DNA of 64,000 nt from Chitinophaga sp. YR573 (GTDB lineage Bacteria > Bacteroidota > Bacteroidia > Chitinophagales > Chitinophagaceae), in NCBI RefSeq assembly GCF_900110995.1, contig NZ_FOJF01000002.1, forward strand, positions 1,054,001-1,118,000, written 5' to 3'. The notes beneath the pieces are model-generated. The model was not told the DNA's origin, made no database searches, and worked only from the letters and a program-made list of their open reading frames with translations. Within the stretch, counting starts at the first letter, position 1. Every line of letters begins with the position of its first letter. Position numbers and translations under genes: made by a program. Of this stretch, positions 8,265 to 16,197 are shown piece by piece.

Positions 8265-9212
8265 TTATTTGGTACGGTCTAATACAGTTTCCACCAGGTA
8301 GTCGTTCCTTTCCGGGGAGTTTCTTGTCACCAGTTCTCCAATGAAACCTGTCAGGAATAACTGGGAACCTATGATCATGGCCAGCATGGCGAAGTAAAAC
8401 AGCGGGCGTTCTGTCATTTTATATACAGAGTTCCAGATGCGTTCTATTGCCAGGTCTGCGGTGATGACAAATCCGATGAGGAAGCAAACGGTGCCTAATG
8501 CGCCAAACAGGTGCATAGGGCGTTTCCCGAACTTACCGATGAACATGATGGAAGCGAGGTCCAAGAACCCGTTGATAAAGCGTTCCAGACCAAATTTAGA
8601 GGTGCCGTATTTACGGGCGCGGTGTTCCACCACTTTCTCGCCGATGTTGCGGAAGCCGCTCCATTTGGCGATAACGGGGATGTAACGGTGCATTTCTCCG
8701 TATACTTCAATGCTTTTAGCTACTTTTTTGCGGTATGATTTAAGACCGCAGTTCATATCATGCAACTTTACGCCACTCATTCTGGTGGTGGTCCAGTTGT
8801 ATAATTTAGAAGGGAGGTTCTTTGCGAGGGCGTTATCGTAGCGTTTCTTTTTCCAGCCGCTCACAATATCATATCCATCTTCCTTGATCATGCGGTAGAG
8901 TTCCGGTATTTCATCCGGACTATCCTGCAGATCAGCGTCCATGGTGATCATCACCTGTCCCTGGGCTGCTTTGAAGCCTTCATTCAGTGCCGCTGATTTA
9001 CCATAGTTGCGCTGGAACTTGATACCCTTGATATTAGGATTTGCTTCAGCGAGTTGCTGAATTACACTCCAGGAAGTATCGGTACTGCCATCATCGATCA
9101 TCCACACTTCGTAGGAGAAGTTATTCTCTTTCATTACACGGTCTATCCATGCAGCGAGTTCGGGCAGTGATTCTTCTTCGTTTTTTAAGGGAACGATAAC
9201 TGAAATATCCAT
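8265..9212 (-). CDS. Polyprenyl-phosphate glycosyltransferase, GT2 (DPM1/ArnC-like)
   Basis: I chose the ATG at 9212 (MDISVIVPLKNEEESL); an in-frame ATG at 9254 would run into the DUF4199 gene and add a non-conserved leader. The protein has the GT-A core with IDDGSTD and ITMDADLQDSPDEIPE, and two C-terminal membrane segments (about residues 230-255 and 270-300). This is the layout of enzymes that transfer a sugar from a nucleotide donor to undecaprenyl phosphate. It is closely packed with the GT4 gene and belongs to the surface-glycan operon. Confidence 0.88.
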   Translation of the reverse strand: MDISVIVPLKNEEESLPELAAWIDRVMKENNFSYEVWMIDDGSTDTSWSVIQQLAEANPNIKGIKFQRNYGKSAALNEGFKAAQGQVMITMDADLQDSPDEIPELYRMIKEDGYDIVSGWKKKRYDNALAKNLPSKLYNWTTTRMSGVKLHDMNCGLKSYRKKVAKSIEVYGEMHRYIPVIAKWSGFRNIGEKVVEHRARKYGTSKFGLERFINGFLDLASIMFIGKFGKRPMHLFGALGTVCFLIGFVITADLAIERIWNSVYKMTERPLFYFAMLAMIIGSQLFLTGFIGELVTRNSPERNDYLVETVLDRTK

Positions 9213-9226
9213 GTTGCTAAGATAGT

Positions 9227-9742
9227 TTATACGGTACGTTTTTTCCGGATGCATACGGATACGATGGCGGCGAGTACAAAATAGCGTATCACCAGCGAAA
9301 AGTAAGTGAGTATGATCCCTGTTGCAGGCATGTGATAATCCTGTTTTCTGATATCATCCAGTTGCTTTTCAATATCGTCTTCCGGCATTTTAGCCCAGTG
9401 GAGGGTTCTGTCGGCGGTCGCTATTGCATGTTGTTTAGCCTGGTCCGGAATGGTAGGATCCACAAAGTTGTAAAAAACGTATGTGCAGATAACGGCCATC
9501 AGTCCACCTATCACGAAGGTGAGAAAAACGGGTTTGAGTGCTTGTTTGAAATCGATAAAGCCTCCCAGTGCACGTTTTTGTTGTAATCCGGCGAATACGC
9601 TGAAAATAACAAATACTACCAGGAGTATCATCCCCAGTACGAAGCTGAAAAACAACTCATGACTAACCTGCCAGACGATTATATTTACCAGTATGGCTAC
9701 AGCGCCAGCTATTAAACCCCACTTAATACCAGGATTACTCAT
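9227..9742 (-). CDS. DUF4199 membrane protein
   Basis: This 171-residue protein has four predicted membrane helices: two at the N terminus (about 8-26 and 30-52), one at about 70-90, and one near the C terminus. The pattern GFIDFKQALKPVF between helices two and three is the DUF4199 hallmark. The function of the family is unknown; in Bacteroidota it is often found next to a GT2 transferase and dihydroorotase gene, as here. It is 16 bp from the dihydroorotase-like gene. Confidence 0.85.
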   Translation of the reverse strand: MSNPGIKWGLIAGAVAILVNIIVWQVSHELFFSFVLGMILLVVFVIFSVFAGLQQKRALGGFIDFKQALKPVFLTFVIGGLMAVICTYVFYNFVDPTIPDQAKQHAIATADRTLHWAKMPEDDIEKQLDDIRKQDYHMPATGIILTYFSLVIRYFVLAAIVSVCIRKKRTV

Positions 9743-9758
9743 AATTCAGATGACATTT

Positions 9759-11018
9759 TTAAAGTTGGGTAAGGGTGCCGTTAATAATTCCTTTCACGGT
9801 TCCCTTTAATTGAGCGCCAATATACGCTGAATTTTTGGACCTGCTTGCCAGGTGAGCCGGTGTAAGTACCCATTCTTCTTCCGGATTGAAGATGGTAAGG
9901 TTGGCGCTTGCATTTATTGCCAGCGTGTGGGCTGGCAGGTTAAATATCTCTCTCGGCTTAACTGTAAGCATGTTAATCAATTGATCCAGTGGTACTTCGG
10001 GTAAATATTTGCGGAGTACCCCGAAGCAGCTTTCCAGTCCTATCATGCCATTTTTAGCGTATTCGAACTCTACTTGTTTAGCGTCCCAGTCCTGCGGCAG
10101 GTGGTGAGTCGCGAAGCAGTCTATCACTCCTTCCTTTACGGCATCCTGTAATGCTTTCACATCATCAGCGCTGCGCAGGGGGGGATTAACCTTCAGATTG
10201 GCATCGTAGGTTTCCAGTCCGGCATCGGTGAGGGAGAGGTGGTAGGGTGTTACGGAGCAGGTTACTTTAACACCATCTGCTTTCGCCCTTTTAATCAGCT
10301 CCACGGCTTTGCGGGTGCTGATCCCGGTGAAGTGGATGCGGGAGTCTGTGTATTTTGCTAGCTCTATATCTCTTTGAATAATAAGTTCTTCTGCGATGGC
10401 TGGTTTGCCTGGCATCCCCAGCTGAGTGCTATAAATGCCTTCGTGCATGAGGCCATGGGCGGAGATGGAAAGATCATCCGGTAGCTGGATGATAGTGCCG
10501 TTGATAGCTTTCACATACTGAAGTGCTTTAAGCATCATTCCAGGTGATTGTAAAGGCTTTAGCCCATCGGAGAAGGCTACGGCGCCTGCCTGGCTCATTT
10601 CGTACATTTCTGCCAGTGAGGTGCCTTCCACGTTTTTGGTAATGGCACCTATGGGGAGAACCTGTACTGCGCTGTGGCGTGTTTTGCTGATCACATATTC
10701 GATCTGTGGCTTGGTGTGCAGGGCCGGTTGGGTGTTTGGCACTACCATTACTGTAGTGAATCCACCTTTGGCTGCGGCGGCAACGCCGGTTTGCAGATCT
10801 TCTTTGTGTTCCTGTCCGGGATCGCAGAAGTGAGAGAAGATGTCTGTCCAACCCAGCGATACGTGCAGGTTGTTACCGGTTATCACTTGTGCCTGGGGGG
10901 CAGCAATATTGCTGCTTATCTGGCTGATAATGCCGTTTTCGATCAGAATATCCTGCTGCTTTCCGTGGAACGGAGAGGAGGGAGCGGTGATTTGTACGTT
11001 TTTGAGTAGTATTTGCAT
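9759..11018 (-). CDS. Dihydroorotase-like protein lacking metal ligands
   Basis: This 419-residue protein has the full amidohydrolase/dihydroorotase fold signature: PGQEHKEDLQTG, GGFTTVMVVPNTQP, STRKAVELIKRAKADG and NPPLRS. The catalytic metal site is gone. The DxHxHxR motif reads DIFSHFC (first His is F61, Arg is C65). The HCED position reads LPDD. The third metal His is Gly in HFTGIST. ATDHAPH reads ATHHLPQ, so the catalytic Asp is H305. It is therefore unlikely to hydrolyse dihydroorotate. Such pseudo-dihydroorotases are known in other bacteria as structural partners of aspartate transcarbamoylase. It is the first gene of the minus-strand operon that leads into the glycan genes. Confidence 0.85.
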   Translation of the reverse strand: MQILLKNVQITAPSSPFHGKQQDILIENGIISQISSNIAAPQAQVITGNNLHVSLGWTDIFSHFCDPGQEHKEDLQTGVAAAAKGGFTTVMVVPNTQPALHTKPQIEYVISKTRHSAVQVLPIGAITKNVEGTSLAEMYEMSQAGAVAFSDGLKPLQSPGMMLKALQYVKAINGTIIQLPDDLSISAHGLMHEGIYSTQLGMPGKPAIAEELIIQRDIELAKYTDSRIHFTGISTRKAVELIKRAKADGVKVTCSVTPYHLSLTDAGLETYDANLKVNPPLRSADDVKALQDAVKEGVIDCFATHHLPQDWDAKQVEFEYAKNGMIGLESCFGVLRKYLPEVPLDQLINMLTVKPREIFNLPAHTLAINASANLTIFNPEEEWVLTPAHLASRSKNSAYIGAQLKGTVKGIINGTLTQL

Positions 11019-11144
11019 GCTGAACTAACTGTGTCTATACCGTTCTTTTAAATGCCGGCAACAAAAGTAATAGAAATTAAGATTAGGGCGTGCAGGTTGG
11101 GGATAATTGTAGGCTATAAAATTTTAAAAAATCAATATTATAAT

Positions 11145-11152
11145 TACATTTG
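11145..11152 (+). promoter_or_regulatory. -7 box of the tRNA-Pro promoter
   Basis: TACATTTG matches the Bacteroidota TAnnTTTG consensus and ends 32 bp before the mature tRNA, a normal leader length. The -33 region is only a T-rich stretch. Confidence 0.5.
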
Positions 11153-11184
11153 CATCCCGTCGTCAAAAACGGTTACCGGTTTTT

Positions 11185-11258
11185 CGGGACGTAGCGCAGC
11201 CCGGTAGCGCGCTTGCATGGGGTGCAAGAGGTCGCTGGTTCGAATCCAGTCGTCCCGA
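11185..11258 (+). tRNA. tRNA-Pro (anticodon GGG)
   Basis: The acceptor stem CGGGACG pairs with CGTCCCG. The D arm is GCGCAGCCCGGTAGCGC. The anticodon stem CTTGC/GCAAG encloses the loop ATGGGGT, which gives anticodon GGG after the invariant T33. The T arm is CTGG-TTCGAAT-CCAG. CCA is not encoded. The 3' half is duplicated exactly 34.6 kb downstream. Confidence 0.95.
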
Positions 11259-11260
11259 CT
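11223..11260 (+). repeat. Left copy of 38-bp direct repeat (att-like, tRNA 3' end)
   Basis: Bases 11223-11260, from the anticodon stem through the discriminator base of tRNA-Pro, are identical to 45826-45863. A tRNA 3' end as the crossover site is typical for tyrosine-recombinase elements. This copy completes the functional tRNA gene. Confidence 0.8.
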
Positions 11261-11269
11261 AAAAAAAGG

Positions 11270-11302
11270 AACCCTTCAGATCGTTGGATTTGAAGGGTTT
11301 TT
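11270..11302 (+). terminator. Terminator of tRNA-Pro
   Basis: Arms AACCCTTCA (11270-11278) and TGAAGGGTT (11291-11299) are followed by a T run. A different terminator follows the second tRNA copy at 45871-45897. Confidence 0.75.
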
Positions 11303-11697
11303 CTATTTTAATAAATTAAGATCTATCAAGGAGGGATGTTCCATTGATTTCATTGTGAGTGATTTAGGCAAGGTTCGAATCAATTTTGATGAATTAGATG
11401 ATGTACATTCGGCAAGCGACATCATCAACTCTCCCTGCATATACCATACGAAAACAAATTAAGCCACCCTGCTGATTTCAGAGTTCAATAAAGTTTTTAT
11501 GAAAAGGAAGAGGCGGTAAAAAAACTACCTTTTAAGGGTATTCGCTTCTTTTACCGCATCTTGTATAGAATCTTTATCACAATAATAACCTTCCTGATTT
11601 ACTCATTGCTACACTGTACCCAAAGACACCCTAATTATGCAGGAATTGGTGTTGAATATGATGAAGCAATTTGTAATAGCCACACCCATTCCAGAAG
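11303..11697. other. Gene-free stretch after tRNA-Pro
   Basis: No convincing gene is visible. A plus-strand open frame runs from inside the tRNA to 11462, but it starts in the tRNA itself. GCGGTAAAA (11513-11521) and TTTTACCGC (11549-11557) form a 9-bp inverted repeat. The stretch looks like decayed DNA at the edge of the putative integrated element. Confidence 0.5.
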
Positions 11698-12201
11698 CTA
11701 TAGGTGTTTGTCATGGTCTGCCAAGGGGCCATGAAATAATCTGGGGATAGTCGTATCTGCCTGGAAAATATTTATTTTGTTACCATCAATATCTGTTATC
11801 ATTGTCGAAAGCATGCTGTCGCCAGCCAGGTATTGGTTTTTCCATACGAACTGTACGCCTTTGTCTTCTAACGTTTTCGTTGCCAAAGCTAAATCCTCTA
11901 CCTGAAATACAATAGCTTTCGTACCAATCAGGTGGTCCGGCATTGGTGAAAGAAGGTCATCAATCCTGTGCTGTACAGGAAACTGCAGGAGCTCTAAAAA
12001 CATGCCGGCTCCATCAATTATAGCAACTTTTGCCGTTTCACTGCCAACCGACCACTCGGTCTTAGAAACAAGTTTAAAGTTCAGGATCTTGCAATACCAG
12101 TCAATAGATGCTTCAAGGTCAGTCACAGTGAAAGCGACGTTGTAAAGGGAAAGGCTGGCCAGCCCGTTAGCTACACCTGGAAGATTGTTTGTTGTTTTCA
12201 T
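11698..12201 (-). CDS. VOC (glyoxalase/dioxygenase fold) protein
   Basis: The start at 12201 (MKTTNNLPG) is preferred over the ATG at 12291 because the VOC fold begins right after it. The 167-residue protein has paired beta-alpha-beta modules: LYNVAFTVTDLEASIDWYCKILNF in the first half and KAIVFQVEDLALATKTLEDKG in the second. Metal-ligand positions look incomplete (no clear His in the first strand), so lyase, dioxygenase or drug-binding roles cannot be told apart. It is near SnoaL-like and SDR genes on the same strand, which suggests small-molecule modification. Confidence 0.8.
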   Translation of the reverse strand: MKTTNNLPGVANGLASLSLYNVAFTVTDLEASIDWYCKILNFKLVSKTEWSVGSETAKVAIIDGAGMFLELLQFPVQHRIDDLLSPMPDHLIGTKAIVFQVEDLALATKTLEDKGVQFVWKNQYLAGDSMLSTMITDIDGNKINIFQADTTIPRLFHGPLADHDKHL

Positions 12202-12287
12202 TTTTAATAATGTTATTGGTTTATAAATTTGAGTCAATTGCCTAAAAAAGATTCCCGCATGGGATGATTTGTTATCAGCATCTGCTA

Positions 12288-12423
12288 TCAATACATCCCT
12301 GCATTAAGTGCTTCAACAGCCTTAACAGGATCAGCTAGAAATGCCGGCTGCGATAGCTTCTGCAACCACATCAGCAGCCTGGCCATTTGTCAAGCCCAAT
12401 GCCCTTGTTCCCGGTGTGTTTTG
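12288..12423 (-). pseudogene. Frameshifted C-terminal gene remnant
   Basis: Between the VOC and SnoaL-like genes, two overlapping minus-strand frames read like one protein end. The first gives ALGLTNGQAADVVAEAIAAG and then stops. A shift of one base continues as DPVKAVEALNAGMY followed by a stop at 12288-12290. The amino-acid composition is protein-like (Ala-rich helices), but I do not recognise the family. It is probably the tail of a deleted gene. Confidence 0.4.
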
Positions 12424-12424
12424 T

Positions 12425-12844
12425 CTACTTTTTGGGCAGATCGGCAACGCCATTTGGAAATGAGCTTTTAGAAACCTGCGCTAAGTCAAGCGCTTCCCGA
12501 AGCAGTGCTATTTTCCCATCCTTCGCTACAAGTCTTCCCATATAATGTTGGTGATAAGGTCTGCCGGTAGAAGCGACGGTACATTCCACTTCGTATTCGC
12601 CAAAAACCTGCTCCGGTGTATCAATATGTATCCGGATATTTTGAAATTGAAATCCGGGGAATGTCTTCGGGAGGTTTTGCAGAAATTTGTACAGCGTTTC
12701 CTTGCCGCTCCATCGCCAGGGTAAGCCCAGGCTGTTGAGATAAGGTAACTCTATAGTGGCATCGTCTGCAAACAGGGTTATAGCTTCATCAGCGTTATTA
12801 ATGTTTTGGAGGTAAGCCATCAATAGTTCTTTTGCGGTTGTCAT
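12425..12844 (-). CDS. SnoaL-like / NTF2-fold protein
   Basis: This 139-residue protein has the NTF2 cone fold pattern: an N-terminal helix (AKELLMAYLQNINNADEAI), ITLFADDATIELPYL, and later strands with GRPYHQHYMGRLVAKDGKI. Family members are polyketide cyclases, ketosteroid isomerases or ligand-binding proteins. It is 90 bp from an SDR gene on the same strand; the two may act on the same metabolite. Confidence 0.82.
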   Translation of the reverse strand: MTTAKELLMAYLQNINNADEAITLFADDATIELPYLNSLGLPWRWSGKETLYKFLQNLPKTFPGFQFQNIRIHIDTPEQVFGEYEVECTVASTGRPYHQHYMGRLVAKDGKIALLREALDLAQVSKSSFPNGVADLPKK

Positions 12845-12934
12845 TGTATTATTTTTTAGATTTTTAAAAGATTTTTTGTACGGGTACAGCGTAAAGGATG
12901 TATATAAATTTGAAAATTGTTAGCATTAGTCTGC

Positions 12935-13792
12935 TTAGCCATTATATGCAGCCAGCCATTTTGCCTTAATATCAGCACGGGCATTTATAAATTCCTTGTC
13001 AGTTCCCTGTGCAATGGCATCCAGCGGAAAACGTAGCGGGCGACTGCCTTTTTTCATACTTACCAGTTTCAGGATACCATCCGCAATGGTTTGCGGATTC
13101 ATATTGAACTGCGCCATTTTGCCAAATAATGAATTTCCTAATGCTGTGAATTTTTGCGTAGCCGCTTCACCATATTCCGCGGTGATATTTTCTTTGTCTG
13201 CGTTCAGTCCGGCTTTGGAGCCATTGTTCATTTCTGTTGGATACACGCCGGGCTGTATACTTACGTTTTCGATACCATAATCGGCCAGTTCATCCTGCAT
13301 GCCTTCTGTAATACTTTCCACCACAAATTTGGAAGCCATGTAAGGGATCATAAAGGGCAATGTGTGCCCGCTGGCGCCAGTAGTAATATTGATGATCAAG
13401 CCATTTTTAACCGATCGCATGGAGGGCAGCACAGCGTTGTAAGTGCGCAATACGCCATAAAAATTCACTTCAAATATTTTTCGGATCTGTTCCAGTGTAT
13501 AGCCTTCCAGTAAACCATAGCCAGCAACTGCGGCGTTGTTGATAAGGACGTCGATGCAGCCATATTTCGCCAGCACTTTGTCGAATGCAGCTTTTACTGA
13601 TTCGTCGCTGGTTACATCTATTTCCACTACTTCTACGTTGGGCAGGGCCGATAGCTCCTGTGCGGCGGCGGCATTCTTTCCATATACATTACGCATCCCG
13701 GCAATTACGGTATGACCGGCATTAGCTAATGTAATGGTAGTAAGCTTACCAAAACCGGTACTGGTGCCTGTGATAAAAATTGTCTTTGACAT
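12935..13792 (-). CDS. SDR-family oxidoreductase
   Basis: This 285-residue classical short-chain dehydrogenase binds NAD(P) through TGTSTGFG at residues 8-15 (TGxxxGxG motif). The structural NNAAVAGYG motif follows near residue 86. The catalytic Tyr-Lys pair is in PYMASK, with the catalytic Ser-type residue in INITTGASG. The C terminus is longer than in the smallest SDRs, as in the oxidoreductases that act on larger alcohols or ketones. The Crp/Fnr gene 185 bp upstream on the same strand may control it. Confidence 0.9.
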   Translation of the reverse strand: MSKTIFITGTSTGFGKLTTITLANAGHTVIAGMRNVYGKNAAAAQELSALPNVEVVEIDVTSDESVKAAFDKVLAKYGCIDVLINNAAVAGYGLLEGYTLEQIRKIFEVNFYGVLRTYNAVLPSMRSVKNGLIINITTGASGHTLPFMIPYMASKFVVESITEGMQDELADYGIENVSIQPGVYPTEMNNGSKAGLNADKENITAEYGEAATQKFTALGNSLFGKMAQFNMNPQTIADGILKLVSMKKGSRPLRFPLDAIAQGTDKEFINARADIKAKWLAAYNG

Positions 13793-13977
13793 GATTGTAA
13801 TTTTTTGTTATTGCGATAACACAAAGTTGTTACAACCATAAAGCCTGGGGAATGAGGTAAGGCAAGAAATAAATTGATCTACATCAATCGGGAAAATACA
13901 GAATTGACATATGTATACAGCAAAAAGGAGCTTTTGCAGGGCTTCTTTAAAGACGATGGATAATGAATAGGAAACAA

Positions 13978-14625
13978 TTATTTTTTTGTTATGCCATTTC
14001 TGATGCGGCTAAGCGTTTCAGGTTTAATGCCCAGGTAAGAAGCTATCATAGCCTGCGGAATACGCATAGCAAAGTCAGCATACTTTTGGAGGAAATCCAG
14101 GTATTTTTCTTCAGCGGACTTACTAATGCCGGATAAAATACGGTTTTGGTTAACATTGAAACTCTTCGAAATAATCGCATGGACCATATCCCTGAAAGCC
14201 GGAATTTTAGAACAGATCATTTCAAAGTTCGGGCCGGTAAATAATACCACTTCACAGTCTTCGATCGCATCTATGTTCAACCGCGACGGCGTCTGGTTTA
14301 GCAGGCTTTCCCGGTCGCCGATCCACCAGTTTTCTACACCGAAATAAATAATATGTTCGATGCCTTTATCATCTACCGCATACATACGCATGCAACCTTT
14401 GGTAATGAAGGCATCATATTTCCACACATCACCCTCTTGCAGTAAGTATTGTTTTTTTCGTAATTTTTTCAAAATTGAAACGGAGCGTATCAATTCTTTT
14501 TCGTCATTGGTCAATGCGATCTTTCGATCAAGGTACTGCTGAAAAGTATCGTACACGTTTTTTTTATAAAAGTAAGTAAAGATTAAAGAACTAGGTATAT
14601 GCCTCACTTCTCTATCATTTTTCAA
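13978..14625 (-). CDS. Crp/Fnr-family transcriptional regulator
   Basis: The 215-residue protein has an N-terminal cyclic-nucleotide-binding-like barrel (QYLLQEGDVWKYDAFITKGCMRMY) and a C-terminal recognition helix region, QAMIASYLGIKPETLSRIRN. There are no Fnr-type cysteines for an iron-sulfur cluster. The annotated ATG gives a 24-residue leader; a GTG at VYDTFQQYL would give the usual family N terminus and may be the real start. This type is frequent in Bacteroidota beside SDR or SnoaL genes. Confidence 0.87.
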   Translation of the reverse strand: MKNDREVRHIPSSLIFTYFYKKNVYDTFQQYLDRKIALTNDEKELIRSVSILKKLRKKQYLLQEGDVWKYDAFITKGCMRMYAVDDKGIEHIIYFGVENWWIGDRESLLNQTPSRLNIDAIEDCEVVLFTGPNFEMICSKIPAFRDMVHAIISKSFNVNQNRILSGISKSAEEKYLDFLQKYADFAMRIPQAMIASYLGIKPETLSRIRNGITKK

Positions 14626-14758
14626 TATTTACGTAAGTGATTGATTAACTGTTAATTGCGAATATTCTGCTATAAATAATAAAGGCTAACAAACTGCCCT
14701 AACTCCTTTAAATCCCGTATAAACAGGTTAGACATTTGTCCAGTTGGCCCGACCGAAC

Positions 14759-14792
14759 AGAAAGAGGATAGTCAATTGACTATCCTCTTTCT
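14759..14792. terminator. 34-bp perfect palindrome, probable bidirectional terminator
   Basis: AGAAAGAGGATAGTCAA and its exact complement meet without a loop, followed by CTTGTTTTAT. It is the only structure in the 318-bp gap between the Crp/Fnr gene and the SnoaL-like gene (14626-14943), where I see no gene. It most likely ends transcription, but a symmetric protein site is possible. Confidence 0.55.
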
Positions 14793-14943
14793 TGTTTTAT
14801 ATCTCATATCAAAGAATTTTAGGATCAGGTTGAATTATATATATCCTTTGGGCGCGACAAAGGTAATACCCTGCCAACGTAGTTATTGCCGATAAAGCCC
14901 ATATGCTTATCATACCAATTCTTTTTATTTGATGTAGATGAAT

Positions 14944-15342
14944 TTATTTAATTGCAGAAGTATTGTTAAATATATAATGGGATATTTTCCATTCACCGAG
15001 ATGCTTGCGGAGTACGAACAGTTCTTTATTTTTTAAAGAAATATCTTCACCACTGGACTTAACATGTGTATCAACGTTTGAATTTGTTCTTACAAAAGCG
15101 TATTCGCCGCTTACAATAATTTCATCGATAATGTACCGAACCTGTATTTGAAAAGTTTTCAGCAGGAATTCAAAAGAAGCTGTTAGTTGTTCTGTTCCCT
15201 GGACTAAAGGGCCGTTGTTAGGCATAAGGACGCCATCAGGCGTATATATTGCAACTGTTTTGGCAATATTGGTTGCGTTAAAGGCATCGCTGTAGGAAAG
15301 GATCAGTTTTTCAATGGCGATTTGTTCTTCAGTTGTTTGCAT
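14944..15342 (-). CDS. SgcJ/DUF4440-type SnoaL-like protein
   Basis: This 132-residue NTF2-fold protein matches the SgcJ/EcaC and DUF4440 style: YSDAFNATNIAKTVAIYTPDG, NGPLVQGTEQL and a C-terminal ELFVLRKHLGEWKISHY. Family members bind small hydrophobic ligands or act as isomerases. A Crp/Fnr gene lies 109 bp upstream on the same strand, repeating the regulator plus NTF2-fold arrangement at 12.4-14.6 kb. Confidence 0.82.
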   Translation of the reverse strand: MQTTEEQIAIEKLILSYSDAFNATNIAKTVAIYTPDGVLMPNNGPLVQGTEQLTASFEFLLKTFQIQVRYIIDEIIVSGEYAFVRTNSNVDTHVKSSGEDISLKNKELFVLRKHLGEWKISHYIFNNTSAIK

Positions 15343-15451
15343 TTTTTTATTGTACTACTTGTTTCTAAGTACAGTGCAAAGCAACCGGTTATTGAAAAGA
15401 TCAGCCAATAAACAAGGTTAAGAAATAGGCTTAACCTAAGTTAAGGGTAAA

Positions 15452-16024
15452 TTACTTGACCCTGCGGATCTTGCTTAGAAATTCCGGTGTGATGCCGATG
15501 TAAGATGCTATTTGCGTATTAGGTAACCTGTTGGCTAATTGGGGGTATTGTTCACGGAAAGTATGATACCTTTCATCGGCTGTGGAACTGATGTTTTGCA
15601 GCACCCTGTTTTGAATTTCTATAAACTTTTCTTCTACGATAACTCTAAATATCCTGTCGAATTTTGGGTGGTTGTGATAAAGGTAGATGAGGTTTGGCTT
15701 CTCAATCTGCAACACCACGGATGGTTCAATCGCTTCAATATATAGCCGGCTTTCTTTTCCCGAATGGAAACTACCAATATCAGCTATCCATTCGTTTTCA
15801 GCAGCAAACTGAATGTTATGTTCTGTTCCATTGTCGTCAACCCCATACATTTTAAAACATCCCGAAAGAACAAATGTATAATGTTTGCAAACGTCATTCT
15901 GTTGCAGGATAAACTGTCTGCGTTTCACCTTCTTTTCAACTACGCGTTGCTTCAACTCATTCTTTTCAATTTCCCTAAGCGGGATGTATTGTGCAAAATG
16001 TTCAATGAGTTGGTCTATCGGCAT
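15452..16024 (-). CDS. Crp/Fnr-family transcriptional regulator
   Basis: The 190-residue protein has the cNMP-binding barrel (QFILQQNDVCKHYTFVLSGC) and the C-terminal helix-turn-helix PNTQIASYIGITPEFLSKIR. It is a distant paralogue of the regulator at 14.0-14.6 kb: both share CFKMYGVDD/CMRMYAVDD and the same order of elements. Its probable target is the SnoaL-like gene just downstream. Confidence 0.88.
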   Translation of the reverse strand: MPIDQLIEHFAQYIPLREIEKNELKQRVVEKKVKRRQFILQQNDVCKHYTFVLSGCFKMYGVDDNGTEHNIQFAAENEWIADIGSFHSGKESRLYIEAIEPSVVLQIEKPNLIYLYHNHPKFDRIFRVIVEEKFIEIQNRVLQNISSTADERYHTFREQYPQLANRLPNTQIASYIGITPEFLSKIRRVK

Positions 16025-16138
16025 ATTATTAGTTTGTAAATAGGTTACAAAGTAATCATTTTACAAAATGATTTTATGCATCAAACTGGTATTTTGATAA
16101 AGTTTGACATTGTTAGATCAGCGGGTATCAAATAAGAG

Positions 16139-16166
16139 AAAAAAAGGCTGGTCTTTTAGACCAGCC
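16139..16166 (-). terminator. Terminator of the lipase gene
   Basis: Read on the minus strand, GGCTGGTC and GACCAGCC form an 8-bp stem around a 5-base loop, followed by seven T. It lies 31 bp after the lipase stop. Confidence 0.85.
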
Positions 16167-16197
16167 CCCAAAGTATTTTTTATTGATAGTGATCTGT

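Noticed and set aside
11217..11462. 81-codon plus-strand frame
   Set aside because: It starts inside the tRNA-Pro gene and runs through its terminator; the translation shows no family resemblance.
14759..14792. Perfect palindrome as a Crp/Fnr operator
   Set aside because: It lies behind the regulator's neighbour gene rather than at a start, and its A/T-flanked form fits a terminator better.
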